From positions 179,337 to 243,336 of the forward strand of contig NZ_FXTO01000003.1 of NCBI RefSeq assembly GCF_900182725.1: a stretch of DNA of 64,000 nucleotides, given 5' to 3'. Position numbers and translations under genes: made by a program. The stretch's first letter is position 1. Every line of letters begins with the position of its first letter. Below, in pieces: positions 24,714 to 33,091 of the stretch. The DNA comes from Thalassovita litoralis. Its GTDB lineage: Bacteria; Pseudomonadota; Alphaproteobacteria; Rhodobacterales; Rhodobacteraceae. Under the pieces are notes generated by a model that saw only the letters and a list, made by a program, of their open reading frames with translations, made no database searches and had not been told where the DNA came from.

Positions 24714-26630
24714 ATGACCGATGCTACAGCATCCCCAACCGGCGCGTTCCGCGCGATACCACGTGCGATGATTGCTGTGATCGCGATCGCCACCGCCGCC
24801 TTTTTCATCTACACCGCGTGGTATGGCAGCTATCCCGCGCTGATCCAGCGATCAATCATGCTGGGATCGGCGATGTGCCTGGTCTTTCTGGGTTGGGCGC
24901 AACGTACCCCGCCCAACCCCCTGAAACACAAAGTGCTGTTGGTATCGCTGTATCTGGGGGTGGCGTCCAGCGTGGTGACGATGGGGTTCATCGTCATGAA
25001 TTTCCAAGTCATCGCCGAAAGCGCGGGCTTTTATGGCCAGACCGAAGTGGTGCTGGCGACGATCATGGTGGGCACCTTGCTGTTTGCCACTTGGCTGGCC
25101 TTTGGCCCGGCGCTGCCGATTATCGCCATCGCGTTCATCCTGTACGCGCTGTTCGGGCGGGAAATGCCCGACATTCTGTCCCACCGGGGGCTGAAATGGA
25201 ACTCGCTGATGGCTGGCAACTACCTGACCACCAAGGGCGTACTGGGGGTTCCGCTGGGCGTTGTGGCCGATGTGGTTCTCTACTTCCTGTTGTTTTCGTC
25301 CTTTCTGGCGGCAACCGGGGCGTCTGACACCTTTGTCCGCCTGTCGCAATTGATGGTGGGGCGGATGCGGGGCGGCCCGGCCAAGATCGCCGTGGTGGGC
25401 AGCGGTCTTCTGGGCAGCATTTCCGGGTCTGCCGTGGCCAATGTAGCTGCAAGCGGCACCTTTACCATTCCCATGATGAAGCGCGTCGGATACGCGCCGC
25501 ATTTCGCTGGCGCGGTCGAGGCCGTGGCCTCGTCGGGCAGTCAGTTGATGCCGCCGGTGATGGGCGCTGCTGTGTTCATCATGGCCGATATGCTTCAGGT
25601 CGGATACGGCACGATCATTCTGGCAGCGGTGTTTCCGGCGCTGATCTACTATATCAACCTGTTTTTGGTGGTCGATCTGGAGGCCAGCAAGAAAGGGCTG
25701 CGGGGGCTGGATGCCTTCGAGAAGGACAAAACCCGTGAATTGCTGAAAGATTCCGGTTACTTGCTGGCCCCTCTGGTGGTGTTGTTCGGCATGGTCATGC
25801 TGCAATATTCACCCCGCTATGCGGCACTTCTGTCGTTGGCGCTGCTATTGACGCTGAACCTGCTGCAACCGCGTCATCGGCTGTCCTTTCGGGCGCTGGT
25901 GAATGCGTTGATCGACGGTATGACCAGCGTCGCGCCCGTGGCCGTGGCCGTTGCTGTGGCCGGGATCGTTGTGGGCGTCGTCGAAGTGACCGGACTGGGG
26001 CTGAACCTGACCACGATCATGGCCAAGGCGGCGGAAAATTCGCTGCTACTGTTGCTGATACTGACCATGATCAGTTCCATCGTGCTGGGCATGGGGCTGC
26101 CGACCGTGGCCTGCTATATCATTCTGGCGCTGATTATCGCGCCAGTGATGGTGCGGCTGGGCGTGCCGCCATTGGCTGCGCATATGTTCGTGTTTTATTT
26201 CGGCACCTTGTCGGCGATCACCCCGCCTGTCGCGTTGGGATCGTTCACTGCCGCCGGGATTGCCGGGGCGTCACCGCTACAAACCTCGGTCACGTCGCTG
26301 CGGATCGCGCTGCCAGCATTCCTGATGCCCTATATTTTCGTGTTCCAGCCCGGCCTGCTGTTTCAGGGCGATGTCCTGGGACTGCTGGTGCCGTTGCTGA
26401 ACGTTTCCATCGCCGTAGTTGGCCTGTCGGCAGCCACCGTGGGCTATTTCCGCGGCCATGTCGGATTGCCGCGCCGCGCCATGTTCCTGGTCGGTGCGCT
26501 GATGGCCTTTGCCCCTGATCATCTGAGCGATGTGCTGGGCGCCGCACTGATCGCGCTGGCCATTGCCATCGGTGAATTCACACGACCAAGGCCCGGCCTG
26601 ATCCCCACTCGGGAACAAGCCGAGCACTGA
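24714..26630 (+). CDS. TRAP transporter fused small/large permease (DctQM type)
   Basis: 638 residues from ATG 24714, with a GGAGGAG box upstream; a longer frame from 24519 runs back into the synthetase gene. The first roughly 160 residues contain four hydrophobic segments (DctQ-like), the rest about twelve more (DctM-like) with GSGLLGSISGSAVANVAASG, VEAVASSGSQLMPPVMGAA, and LGMGLPTVACYIILALIIAP. This is the TRAP fused-permease family that pairs with TAXI-type binding proteins. It imports an organic acid driven by a sodium or proton gradient. The TAXI protein is the next gene, so the transporter set is complete and probably feeds the CoA pathway encoded upstream. Confidence 0.9.
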   Translation: MTDATASPTGAFRAIPRAMIAVIAIATAAFFIYTAWYGSYPALIQRSIMLGSAMCLVFLGWAQRTPPNPLKHKVLLVSLYLGVASSVVTMGFIVMNFQVIAESAGFYGQTEVVLATIMVGTLLFATWLAFGPALPIIAIAFILYALFGREMPDILSHRGLKWNSLMAGNYLTTKGVLGVPLGVVADVVLYFLLFSSFLAATGASDTFVRLSQLMVGRMRGGPAKIAVVGSGLLGSISGSAVANVAASGTFTIPMMKRVGYAPHFAGAVEAVASSGSQLMPPVMGAAVFIMADMLQVGYGTIILAAVFPALIYYINLFLVVDLEASKKGLRGLDAFEKDKTRELLKDSGYLLAPLVVLFGMVMLQYSPRYAALLSLALLLTLNLLQPRHRLSFRALVNALIDGMTSVAPVAVAVAVAGIVVGVVEVTGLGLNLTTIMAKAAENSLLLLLILTMISSIVLGMGLPTVACYIILALIIAPVMVRLGVPPLAAHMFVFYFGTLSAITPPVALGSFTAAGIAGASPLQTSVTSLRIALPAFLMPYIFVFQPGLLFQGDVLGLLVPLLNVSIAVVGLSAATVGYFRGHVGLPRRAMFLVGALMAFAPDHLSDVLGAALIALAIAIGEFTRPRPGLIPTREQAEH

Positions 26631-26659
26631 CCTCTCTGGTAACATCAAAGGAGGAGAAG

Positions 26660-27655
26660 ATGACCATGAGACTGAAAAAGACCGGCCTGCGGGCCAGCCT
26701 GTTGGGACTGGCCACCGTTGCGGCGCTTGGCGGCGCGGCCTTGGCGCAGGACCGGACCGAACTGGGTTTCGCCACCTCGTCCAGCGGCGGCACCGGCTAT
26801 ATGTATGCGGTTGCCGTGGCCACTGTGGTGAACGAAGACAGCCCTGATCTGAAAATCACCCCCTTCCCCAGCGCGGGCGTGGTGGAAAATGACCGCCTGC
26901 TGCGCGGCGACGAGGCGCAACTGATCCTGCATACCGGCGGGCAGGCCTACAGTTCGTATCGGGGCGAGGGCAAATACCCGTCCGCCTTTACCGATCTGCG
27001 GGCGATCATGCCGATCTATGCATCACTGGTTCAAATGATCGTCCCCAAGGAATTGGAATCAAAGACCCCAGGTGAACTGAAAGGCAAACGTGTCGGTCTG
27101 GGGGAACCGGGATCGTCGGCCAACACCTATGTGCGGCAGGTTCTGAAAGCCGAAGGCGTGAATGACGGCGACTATGACGCCCGCCCCAACAGCCTGACGG
27201 AACAGGTGGCCGGGGTACGCGACGGCAATCTGGATGCGCTGACCACAGTCATGGGCAGCGGCGCGCCCGCGCTTCAGGATCTGGCCACCAGCCGTAACGT
27301 GCGCTGGCTGTCCGTGTCGCCTGAAACGCTGACAGCCGTGATGGGCATGAACCCTCCGGGGGCGGTGGTGCCGGTGACGATCCCGGCGGGCACCTATGCG
27401 CAGCAAGACGACAATGTGCAGACCTTCGGTGTGCCGATCTGGATCATGGCCCGCGCCGATCTGCCTGATGCGGCTGTGACACAGATCATCACCCGGTTCC
27501 TGGGCAATATGGACCGTGCCCGCGAAGTGCATCCCATCGTCAACGGCACCACGAAAGATTTCGTCGCGGGCGCAACACCGCCGGTACAGTGGCACCCCGC
27601 CGCCGCTGCCGCGCTATCGGAAATGGGATATTCCACGCTACCGTTTAGCCAGTAA
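26660..27655 (+). CDS. TAXI-family TRAP solute-binding protein
   Basis: 331 residues. Sec signal peptide over residues 1-29 (RASLLGLATVAALGGAALAQ), then the TAXI hallmarks: LGFATSSSGGTGYMYAVAVA, GVVENDRLLRGDEAQLILHT, and GKRVGLGEPGSSANTYVRQVL. It captures a carboxylate in the periplasm for the fused permease encoded just upstream (29-base gap). AAGGAGGAG precedes ATG 26660. It closes the catabolic island on its right side, followed by a clear terminator hairpin. The ligand cannot be read from the sequence. Confidence 0.9.
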   Translation: MTMRLKKTGLRASLLGLATVAALGGAALAQDRTELGFATSSSGGTGYMYAVAVATVVNEDSPDLKITPFPSAGVVENDRLLRGDEAQLILHTGGQAYSSYRGEGKYPSAFTDLRAIMPIYASLVQMIVPKELESKTPGELKGKRVGLGEPGSSANTYVRQVLKAEGVNDGDYDARPNSLTEQVAGVRDGNLDALTTVMGSGAPALQDLATSRNVRWLSVSPETLTAVMGMNPPGAVVPVTIPAGTYAQQDDNVQTFGVPIWIMARADLPDAAVTQIITRFLGNMDRAREVHPIVNGTTKDFVAGATPPVQWHPAAAAALSEMGYSTLPFSQ

Positions 27656-27661
27656 AAACTA

Positions 27662-27695
27662 TTGCCGCCAAGCAGCTTAACTGGCTTGGCGGCAA
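27662..27695 (+). terminator. Rho-independent-like terminator
   Basis: TTGCCGCCAAGC and GCTTGGCGGCAA form a perfect 12-base stem with a 10-base loop, 6 bases after the TAXI gene stop. No long T run follows. It ends the 19306-27655 operon; the rest of the 199-base gap up to 27855 shows nothing further. Confidence 0.65.
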
Positions 27696-27854
27696 CGCAA
27701 TGCGTCCTCTGTCATCGGCTACCCGACCGAGTTTAAGGCAGGCATACCCTTGGGCAGAGGCTCTGCATGAGGGGGAGTTGGAAAGAACCCGACCGGATTG
27801 GCCCAGAGGAATGCCGAAGGCGCGGCTGCGCAATCGACTGCACCCAAGAGGTTT

Positions 27855-29048
27855 CTAATTCTGGCCCAATTCGGCCTGCACAAGGTTCAGCCAATAGGCA
27901 ATCCCAATCGGCAGCAGCGCGTCGTTGAAGTTGAACTTTGGAGTATGAACAAAGGCTGAATCTGGCCCATCCCCGTTGCCGATCATCACATAAGCACCCG
28001 GCACTTTTTCCAGCATAAAGGCGAAATCCTCGCTGGCGCCTTGGGGGGTTGCATTCGCATTCACATCATCGCCCCCGACCGTGTGGCTGGCCGCAATCAG
28101 GGCAGTTTCAACGTTTTCCGGGCTATTCACCAGCGGCGGATAGCGCCGGGTATAAATCGTTTCCACCCGCACATCAAAAGGTGCCGCCGCCCCCTGTGCC
28201 AAGGCATCAATCATGTGTTCAACCGTATCCCGCACGGACGGGGTATAGGTGCGGGCCGTGCCGCGGATCGTGACTTTGGGCGGAATGATGTTGGGGCTGT
28301 TGTAATCCCCTGCCGCGATATGCCCGACCGAAATCACCGCGCTGTCCGTCCCAGCCACCCGGCGCGAAATAGCTGACCCGAGCGAAGCGATAAACTGCCC
28401 CGCCGGAACGGTCGGGTCGATGCTGCGTTCGGGCATGGCCCCATGACCGCCGGTGCCGTGAAACTGTACTTCCCATGTATCCCCGGCGGACATGAAACCG
28501 CCGCTGCGGGTAATCACCTGCCCCAAGGGGCGTTGCGGATTGTTGTGAACCGCATAAACGGCATCGCACGGGAACAGATCAAACAACCCGTCCTCGATCA
28601 TCACACGCGCACCGCCAAGGCCCTCCTCGGCGGGTTGAAATATGAAATGTACGGTGCCCGCGAAATCGGGGTTTTGCGCCAGCTTTTCCGCGGCCCCCAT
28701 TAGCATCGCCGTATGCCCGTCATGGCCGCAAGCGTGCATTTTCCCCGGCACGGTCGAGGCATAGGGAAGCCCGGTTTCCTCCTCGATAAACAAGGCATCC
28801 ATATCCGCCCGCAACCCGATCACGCGCTGCCCCGGTCGATTGCCCTGCAAGGTTCCAACCACCCCGGTTTTCCCCAGCCCGCGATGCACCTGCATCCCCA
28901 GCCGCTCCAGATGCGCGGCGACGATACCGGCGGTACGCGTTTCCTCGAATGCGGTTTCGGGATGGGCGTGAATATCCCGGCGAATATCAGTCAGGCGTTG
29001 GATAAATTCGCGGTCAGCAGCAATTGCTGCCGGTAAAACAGGCGACAT
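27855..29048 (-). CDS. M20-family amidohydrolase (hippurate hydrolase/N-acyl-amino-acid deacylase type)
   Basis: 397 residues, full length. Metal-binding elements are MHACGHDGHTAMLMGAAEKL and QPAEEGLGGARVMIEDGLF; a dimerisation/lid domain lies between about 180 and 295 (GTGGHGAMPERSIDPT). The C-terminal ASEDFAFMLEKVPGAYVMIG supplies another metal-binding Glu. The family removes an acyl group from an amide such as N-acyl amino acids, hippurate or indole-acetyl conjugates. It is the last gene of the TRAP operon starting at 31917, so the transporter probably imports an N-acylated compound. GGAG lies upstream of ATG 29048. Confidence 0.9.
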   Translation of the reverse strand: MSPVLPAAIAADREFIQRLTDIRRDIHAHPETAFEETRTAGIVAAHLERLGMQVHRGLGKTGVVGTLQGNRPGQRVIGLRADMDALFIEEETGLPYASTVPGKMHACGHDGHTAMLMGAAEKLAQNPDFAGTVHFIFQPAEEGLGGARVMIEDGLFDLFPCDAVYAVHNNPQRPLGQVITRSGGFMSAGDTWEVQFHGTGGHGAMPERSIDPTVPAGQFIASLGSAISRRVAGTDSAVISVGHIAAGDYNSPNIIPPKVTIRGTARTYTPSVRDTVEHMIDALAQGAAAPFDVRVETIYTRRYPPLVNSPENVETALIAASHTVGGDDVNANATPQGASEDFAFMLEKVPGAYVMIGNGDGPDSAFVHTPKFNFNDALLPIGIAYWLNLVQAELGQN

Positions 29049-29082
29049 TCTGGAACTCCAAGATAGGGAACGATGGGGGGAT

Positions 29083-29598
29083 TTATTCGGGTTGGCTTAA
29101 CGATTTTACAATCATTGAAAGCCCGTGCAGCCCAATCGCAAGAATAAAGACCGGCACTGTGACAGAGACGAAAATCATCGACATATCAAATGTTTCCGCC
29201 TTGACGTTAAGCGTTCGCATCAAAAACGACCGGGCCACATTCATCTTTGGGCCAAAGAAACAGTACCACAGGATCGGGCTAAAAAAGATCACCACGGACG
29301 CGGCCTGAATGGCCCCCGCGATCAATCGTTTGGGGCGCCCGGTTTCAGGGCCATAGCTGACCAAAGCGGGATCAAATCGCGCCTTAAAGGACACGCTGGC
29401 TCCCAGCAGCCCAACCCAGACCATAGCATAACGCGCGGCCTCCTCGGTCCATGCAGGGGGCGAGGAAAAGCCATAACGCGCCAACACCTGAAGGCAGATC
29501 AGGCCGACCATAACGGCCAGAAAGAAAATGGCGACCACCCGCAAAACGCGATCAACTGCGTCGCTAACGGAACTGATTGCGGTGACGAAACCTGTCAT
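29083..29598 (-). CDS. TRAP transporter small permease (DctQ)
   Basis: 171 residues with four predicted membrane helices. Family signatures are FSSPPAWTEEAARYAMVWVGLLGASVSFKARF (aromatic-rich loop and EE/R pair) near residues 50-80, and a C-terminal helix ending GLHGLSMIVKSL. It works with the DctM-type protein (30637) and the DctP-type protein (29628). Order in the operon is M, P, Q, then the M20 hydrolase, which is not the common P-Q-M order. Between helices 3 and 4 there is a longer periplasmic or cytoplasmic loop (PKMNVARSFLMRTLNVKAET). Confidence 0.87.
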   Translation of the reverse strand: MTGFVTAISSVSDAVDRVLRVVAIFFLAVMVGLICLQVLARYGFSSPPAWTEEAARYAMVWVGLLGASVSFKARFDPALVSYGPETGRPKRLIAGAIQAASVVIFFSPILWYCFFGPKMNVARSFLMRTLNVKAETFDMSMIFVSVTVPVFILAIGLHGLSMIVKSLSQPE

Positions 29599-29627
29599 GT
29601 TCGATATCCTGCGGGTGGTTTGTTTGC

Positions 29628-30605
29628 TTATTTAACGTGTGGCGCGATCACGTCGATGATCCGCTGAGGCACCAGATCGGGCCACAGAACCTTGGTCGCG
29701 GCGACGAACTTGTCGCGCTCACCGTCCTTCAGCGGGGTGATCGTGATGCCGCCCTTTTGAATGATGTCTTCGAATACTGGCACCATATTTTTGGCCCACG
29801 CCCGGTTGGCCGCGGTTCCCGCAGCAACCGCCGCATCAACCCAGCCCTGTTCTTCGTCGCTCAGGTCATCATACCAATCGGACGACAGCATCACGACCTT
29901 GGGCACAACGCCCGCATCCATTGGGGTGAAATGCTTCAACAGTTCCACCTGACCCGCCGCTACGACGGTCGAGGGCGGATTGAAATGCCCAACCGCCACG
30001 CCGGTTTGCAACGCGTTCGGCGTTTCGGCCCAGCTGACAACGGTCGGACGTGCGCCCCAGGCTTCCATGTATTTCACCTGATCGCCGTTCTGGGCGCGAA
30101 AGCGCATTCCCTCGACATCGGCCATCGTGCTGATCGGTTTTTCCGTGTTGAACAGGCCCAAAGACCCACCACGCATGGCAAACCCGGCAATACGAACCCC
30201 ACGCGCGGCAGTGTCTTTGTTCATGTGATCATATGCGCCCGAATTTTCCAGCGCCGCGTCAAACTGCGCTTCGCTGCTGAACAGGAACGGCAGGAACAGG
30301 ACATGCGAAAATTCCGACGCTTTGAACAATGTGCCGCCATTGGCCACGTTCACATTGATCAGACCTTGGGACACCTGATCGAAGCGTTCGCTTTCCTTGC
30401 CCAGCGAATTGGCCGGGTGGATCACGCTTTGAACGCCATGTTCGGCAAGGCTGTTGGCGAAGGCTTCGATAAAGACATATTCGGCGTCGCGCACCGGGTC
30501 TTCGGTTCCGGCAAAGGCGATAACCACATCGTCCATTGCCTGTGCCGCCGATGCAAAGGCAAGCACGCTGGCCGTGGCTGCCATCAGGGTTTTCAGTTTA
30601 TTCAA
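29628..30605 (-). CDS. TRAP transporter solute-binding protein (DctP)
   Basis: 325 residues. The start codon is TTG at 30605, with a good GGAGG box 7 bases upstream. A signal peptide ends near SAAQA-MDD. DctP-family features include GMRFRAQNGDQVKYMEAWGA, containing the conserved Arg that anchors the ligand carboxylate, and WAETPNALQTGVAVGHFNPP. It binds an organic acid in the periplasm. Its partner hydrolase in the operon suggests an N-acyl or amide-bearing carboxylate. It lies between the DctM and DctQ genes with gaps of about 30 bases on either side. Confidence 0.89.
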   Translation of the reverse strand: MNKLKTLMAATASVLAFASAAQAMDDVVIAFAGTEDPVRDAEYVFIEAFANSLAEHGVQSVIHPANSLGKESERFDQVSQGLINVNVANGGTLFKASEFSHVLFLPFLFSSEAQFDAALENSGAYDHMNKDTAARGVRIAGFAMRGGSLGLFNTEKPISTMADVEGMRFRAQNGDQVKYMEAWGARPTVVSWAETPNALQTGVAVGHFNPPSTVVAAGQVELLKHFTPMDAGVVPKVVMLSSDWYDDLSDEEQGWVDAAVAAGTAANRAWAKNMVPVFEDIIQKGGITITPLKDGERDKFVAATKVLWPDLVPQRIIDVIAPHVK

Positions 30606-30636
30606 GGTGTTTCCTCCGGGTTTATCAGGGTTGGGG

Positions 30637-31917
30637 TCAGTGCAGCCCCATCAGGCGCGGCAGCGTCAACGAGATGTCAGGCACCAGCGCCAGTACGAAA
30701 AGCAGGATCATTTCAGCGATCAGGAAGGGCAGAACCGCGCGCACCAGACGCCAATAGCCAATTTCCACCACGGTCGAGAGGATCAGCAACACGCCCCCCA
30801 AGGGCGGGGTCAGCAGCCCCACGGTCAGGTTAAAGCAAACCACAATCCCCATGTGGACCGGATCAATCCCAAGCGCGATGGCCGGTGGGATCAACAGCGG
30901 GCCAAGCAAGGCCACCGCCGCTTTGACGTCCATGAACATCCCCGCAACGATGAAAATCAGGTTCAGCATCAGCATATAACCCGTCGGGCCAAGCCCAAGC
31001 TGCGTGACCAGTTCCCCAAGCTTGCGCGGCAGTTGTTCAATCGAGGTCAGGTAGCCAAAGGTCGCAATCGCCACCAGAATGATGAACACCGCCCCCGACA
31101 ACATGCCCGTGCGCAGCATCGATTCCCACACGTCTTGCCGTGAAATCCGGCCATAGAATTTGCCCACCAAAAACGCGGCCAGCACTGCGACGCCAGCAGC
31201 CTCGGCCGGGGTCATGAAGCCGAACAGGATGCCGGACAGCATAATGACGGGCAGCGACAGTGCAGGCAGCGCGTAGCGCAGCGAAGGCCAGAAGGCGGGG
31301 ATTTCGGCACCTTTGCCGCCAGGGTGGTCATCGCGGTGGGCATAGATCGCGTTGATGACCATCAGAACAGCCGCCAGCAAAAGCCCCGGCACGATACCCG
31401 CCGCAAACAAAGCCACAACCGAAGTATTCAGCAGCGCACCATAGAAAATCAGGATGATCGACGGCGGAATAATCGGCCCGATGATCGACGAGGCCGCCGT
31501 GATCGCCGCCGCATAATCGCGCGAGTAGCCCTGCTTCTCCATCACCGGCACAAGCGTATTCCCAAGCGCCGCGGCATCCGCCGTGGCCGACCCGGAAATG
31601 CCCGCAAAGAACACCGAGGTCAGGATGTTCACATGCCCAAGGCCGCCTTTCAGCCGCCCCATCATCGACATGGAAAACCGGATCAGCGCCTCGGTCACGC
31701 CGCCACGGTTCATCAATTCACCCGTCAGGATGAACAGCGGCATGGCCAGAAATGCGAACACGTCCAGTTGGCTCATGACCTTCTGGGGCAGCGCAGCAAG
31801 ATAGCGGGTTTGGTCGAAAGCCCAAAATCCAAGGATCGTGGCGCTACCAACGAAATAGGCAATCGCGGTGCCCGCGAAGACCGACATCAAAAGGAAAATA
31901 AAGGGTAAGGCGTGCAT
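30637..31917 (-). CDS. TRAP transporter large permease (DctM)
   Basis: 426 residues from ATG 31917, chosen because a GGAGAG box lies just upstream and the first helix begins at once (MHALPFIFLLMSVFAGTAIA); the longer frame to 31953 starts inside the promoter region. About 11-12 helices. Signatures are AMPLFILTGELMNRGG near residue 57, FAGISGSATADAAALGNTLV near 105 and SIIGPIIPPSIILIFYGA near 140. It is the channel subunit for the DctP/DctQ pair downstream. It is the first gene of the operon, adjacent to the divergent LysR gene, with a palindromic promoter between them. Confidence 0.9.
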   Translation of the reverse strand: MHALPFIFLLMSVFAGTAIAYFVGSATILGFWAFDQTRYLAALPQKVMSQLDVFAFLAMPLFILTGELMNRGGVTEALIRFSMSMMGRLKGGLGHVNILTSVFFAGISGSATADAAALGNTLVPVMEKQGYSRDYAAAITAASSIIGPIIPPSIILIFYGALLNTSVVALFAAGIVPGLLLAAVLMVINAIYAHRDDHPGGKGAEIPAFWPSLRYALPALSLPVIMLSGILFGFMTPAEAAGVAVLAAFLVGKFYGRISRQDVWESMLRTGMLSGAVFIILVAIATFGYLTSIEQLPRKLGELVTQLGLGPTGYMLMLNLIFIVAGMFMDVKAAVALLGPLLIPPAIALGIDPVHMGIVVCFNLTVGLLTPPLGGVLLILSTVVEIGYWRLVRAVLPFLIAEMILLFVLALVPDISLTLPRLMGLH

Positions 31918-31956
31918 ATATCTCTCCGTTGCCGGATTGGAGAACGAAAGCACCCC

Positions 31957-32003
31957 ATAGTCAATTGACTATAATATTCCTAATCTATAGCTTTTAACTA
32001 TAG
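31957..32003. promoter_or_regulatory. Palindromic operator between DctM and LysR
   Basis: ATAGTCAATTGACTAT (31957-31972) is a perfect 16-base palindrome. CTATAG at 31985-31990 and again at 31998-32003, spaced by 7, adds a second symmetric element. ACTATA is common to both. The AT-rich 148-base intergenic region sits between divergent genes and is the likely binding region of the LysR protein encoded at 32067. Confidence 0.6.
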
Positions 32004-32066
32004 TAAATTCGCTCTCCTCTCCTCTGCTACCCAGAGGGGACAATCCCGACAATAGAAAGACATCGC

Positions 32067-32969
32067 ATGTCTGGCCCAAATCTTCACCGCCTTCAGATTT
32101 TCCAAATTGTCTATGAAATGCAGAACATTAGCGCGGCTTCACGCAAGTTGGGATTGGCCCAGCCAACGCTAAGCCGCCATCTGGCCGTTTTGGAAAAGGA
32201 ACTTGGGTTTGAGCTGTTCCTGAATGTCGGCGGGCGGATCGAACCAACGTGGGAAGCGCAGCGCCTTTACGAGGAAACCGCCGGTCTGTTTGAACGGGTC
32301 GCGCAGGTTGAAAAAAGCGTCGAGGCAATTCGAATCGGCGCACAGTCGTCGCTGCGGGTTATCACCTCCAGCGCGCTGGCTTTAGAAGTCGTCCCGGCCG
32401 CCATTGGTGAAATTTACCAGAAGATGCCCGAACTGGATCTGGTGCTGGAAGGCGGCGGTCAGCGCGCCCAGATCGAGGCGTTACGCTGCAACGCCGCCGA
32501 TATTGCCGTGGGCGGTGTTTTGGAAAACCCAACCGGGTTACGTCAAACCGTGCTGGGAAAGTTTCCAGTTGTCGCCGTGATGAAGGCCGATCACCCCCTA
32601 GCCATACACGACTGCTTTGATCTGGCCAGTCTGGAACATCACGCCAGCATCATGCAAAACCCCAAAGCGCCAATCGGGGCATTTATCTTTGCCGAACTGG
32701 CCCGTCGCGGCATCACCCCTAAACGATACATTTCTGCCTATACCCTGCCCTTCAGCGTCAGTCTGGCCCGGCATATGGATCTGTGTACCGTAACGGATTT
32801 CTTTTCCGCGAAGGCCCTGAAAGACGACACCATCGTCATCAAGCCGCTGTCTGACCCGCTTTATCTGGAACTGGTGACACTGGAACCCGCCTCGGCGGGG
32901 CGCAAACGCGGTGTTGCAGAATTCAAGGCTGCCCTGAAACGTGCATTGCAAAGGCAGCTTAGGGGGTAA
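32067..32969 (+). CDS. LysR-type transcriptional regulator
   Basis: 300 residues. The N-terminal winged helix-turn-helix (LHRLQIFQIVYEMQNISAAS, AQPTLSRHLAVLEKELGFEL) covers residues 4-62. The effector domain has the expected VVPAAIGEIYQKMPELDLVL and ADIAVGGVLENP segments. It is divergent from the TRAP/M20 operon and probably activates it. A convergent terminator follows 83 bases after the stop. The start ATG has only a weak purine run upstream (AATAGAAAGAC). Confidence 0.9.
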   Translation: MSGPNLHRLQIFQIVYEMQNISAASRKLGLAQPTLSRHLAVLEKELGFELFLNVGGRIEPTWEAQRLYEETAGLFERVAQVEKSVEAIRIGAQSSLRVITSSALALEVVPAAIGEIYQKMPELDLVLEGGGQRAQIEALRCNAADIAVGGVLENPTGLRQTVLGKFPVVAVMKADHPLAIHDCFDLASLEHHASIMQNPKAPIGAFIFAELARRGITPKRYISAYTLPFSVSLARHMDLCTVTDFFSAKALKDDTIVIKPLSDPLYLELVTLEPASAGRKRGVAEFKAALKRALQRQLRG

Positions 32970-33051
32970 TCATGATCTTCGTGGCCTTCATGCCGTGCCT
33001 CGAACACGAGGCCGGGGCGCGATCACATGGACGAACCATGCGGCATTTGCC

Positions 33052-33084
33052 GGGCAGAGCCATGCCTTTCGGATGGCTCTGCCC
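33052..33084. terminator. Bidirectional terminator hairpin
   Basis: GGGCAGAGCCAT (33052-33063) and ATGGCTCTGCCC (33073-33084) form a perfect 12-base stem with a 9-base loop between convergent LysR and acyl-CoA ligase genes. It ends 8 bases before the ligase stop codon. There is no extended T run on either strand. Confidence 0.6.
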
Positions 33085-33091
33085 CCTTGGT

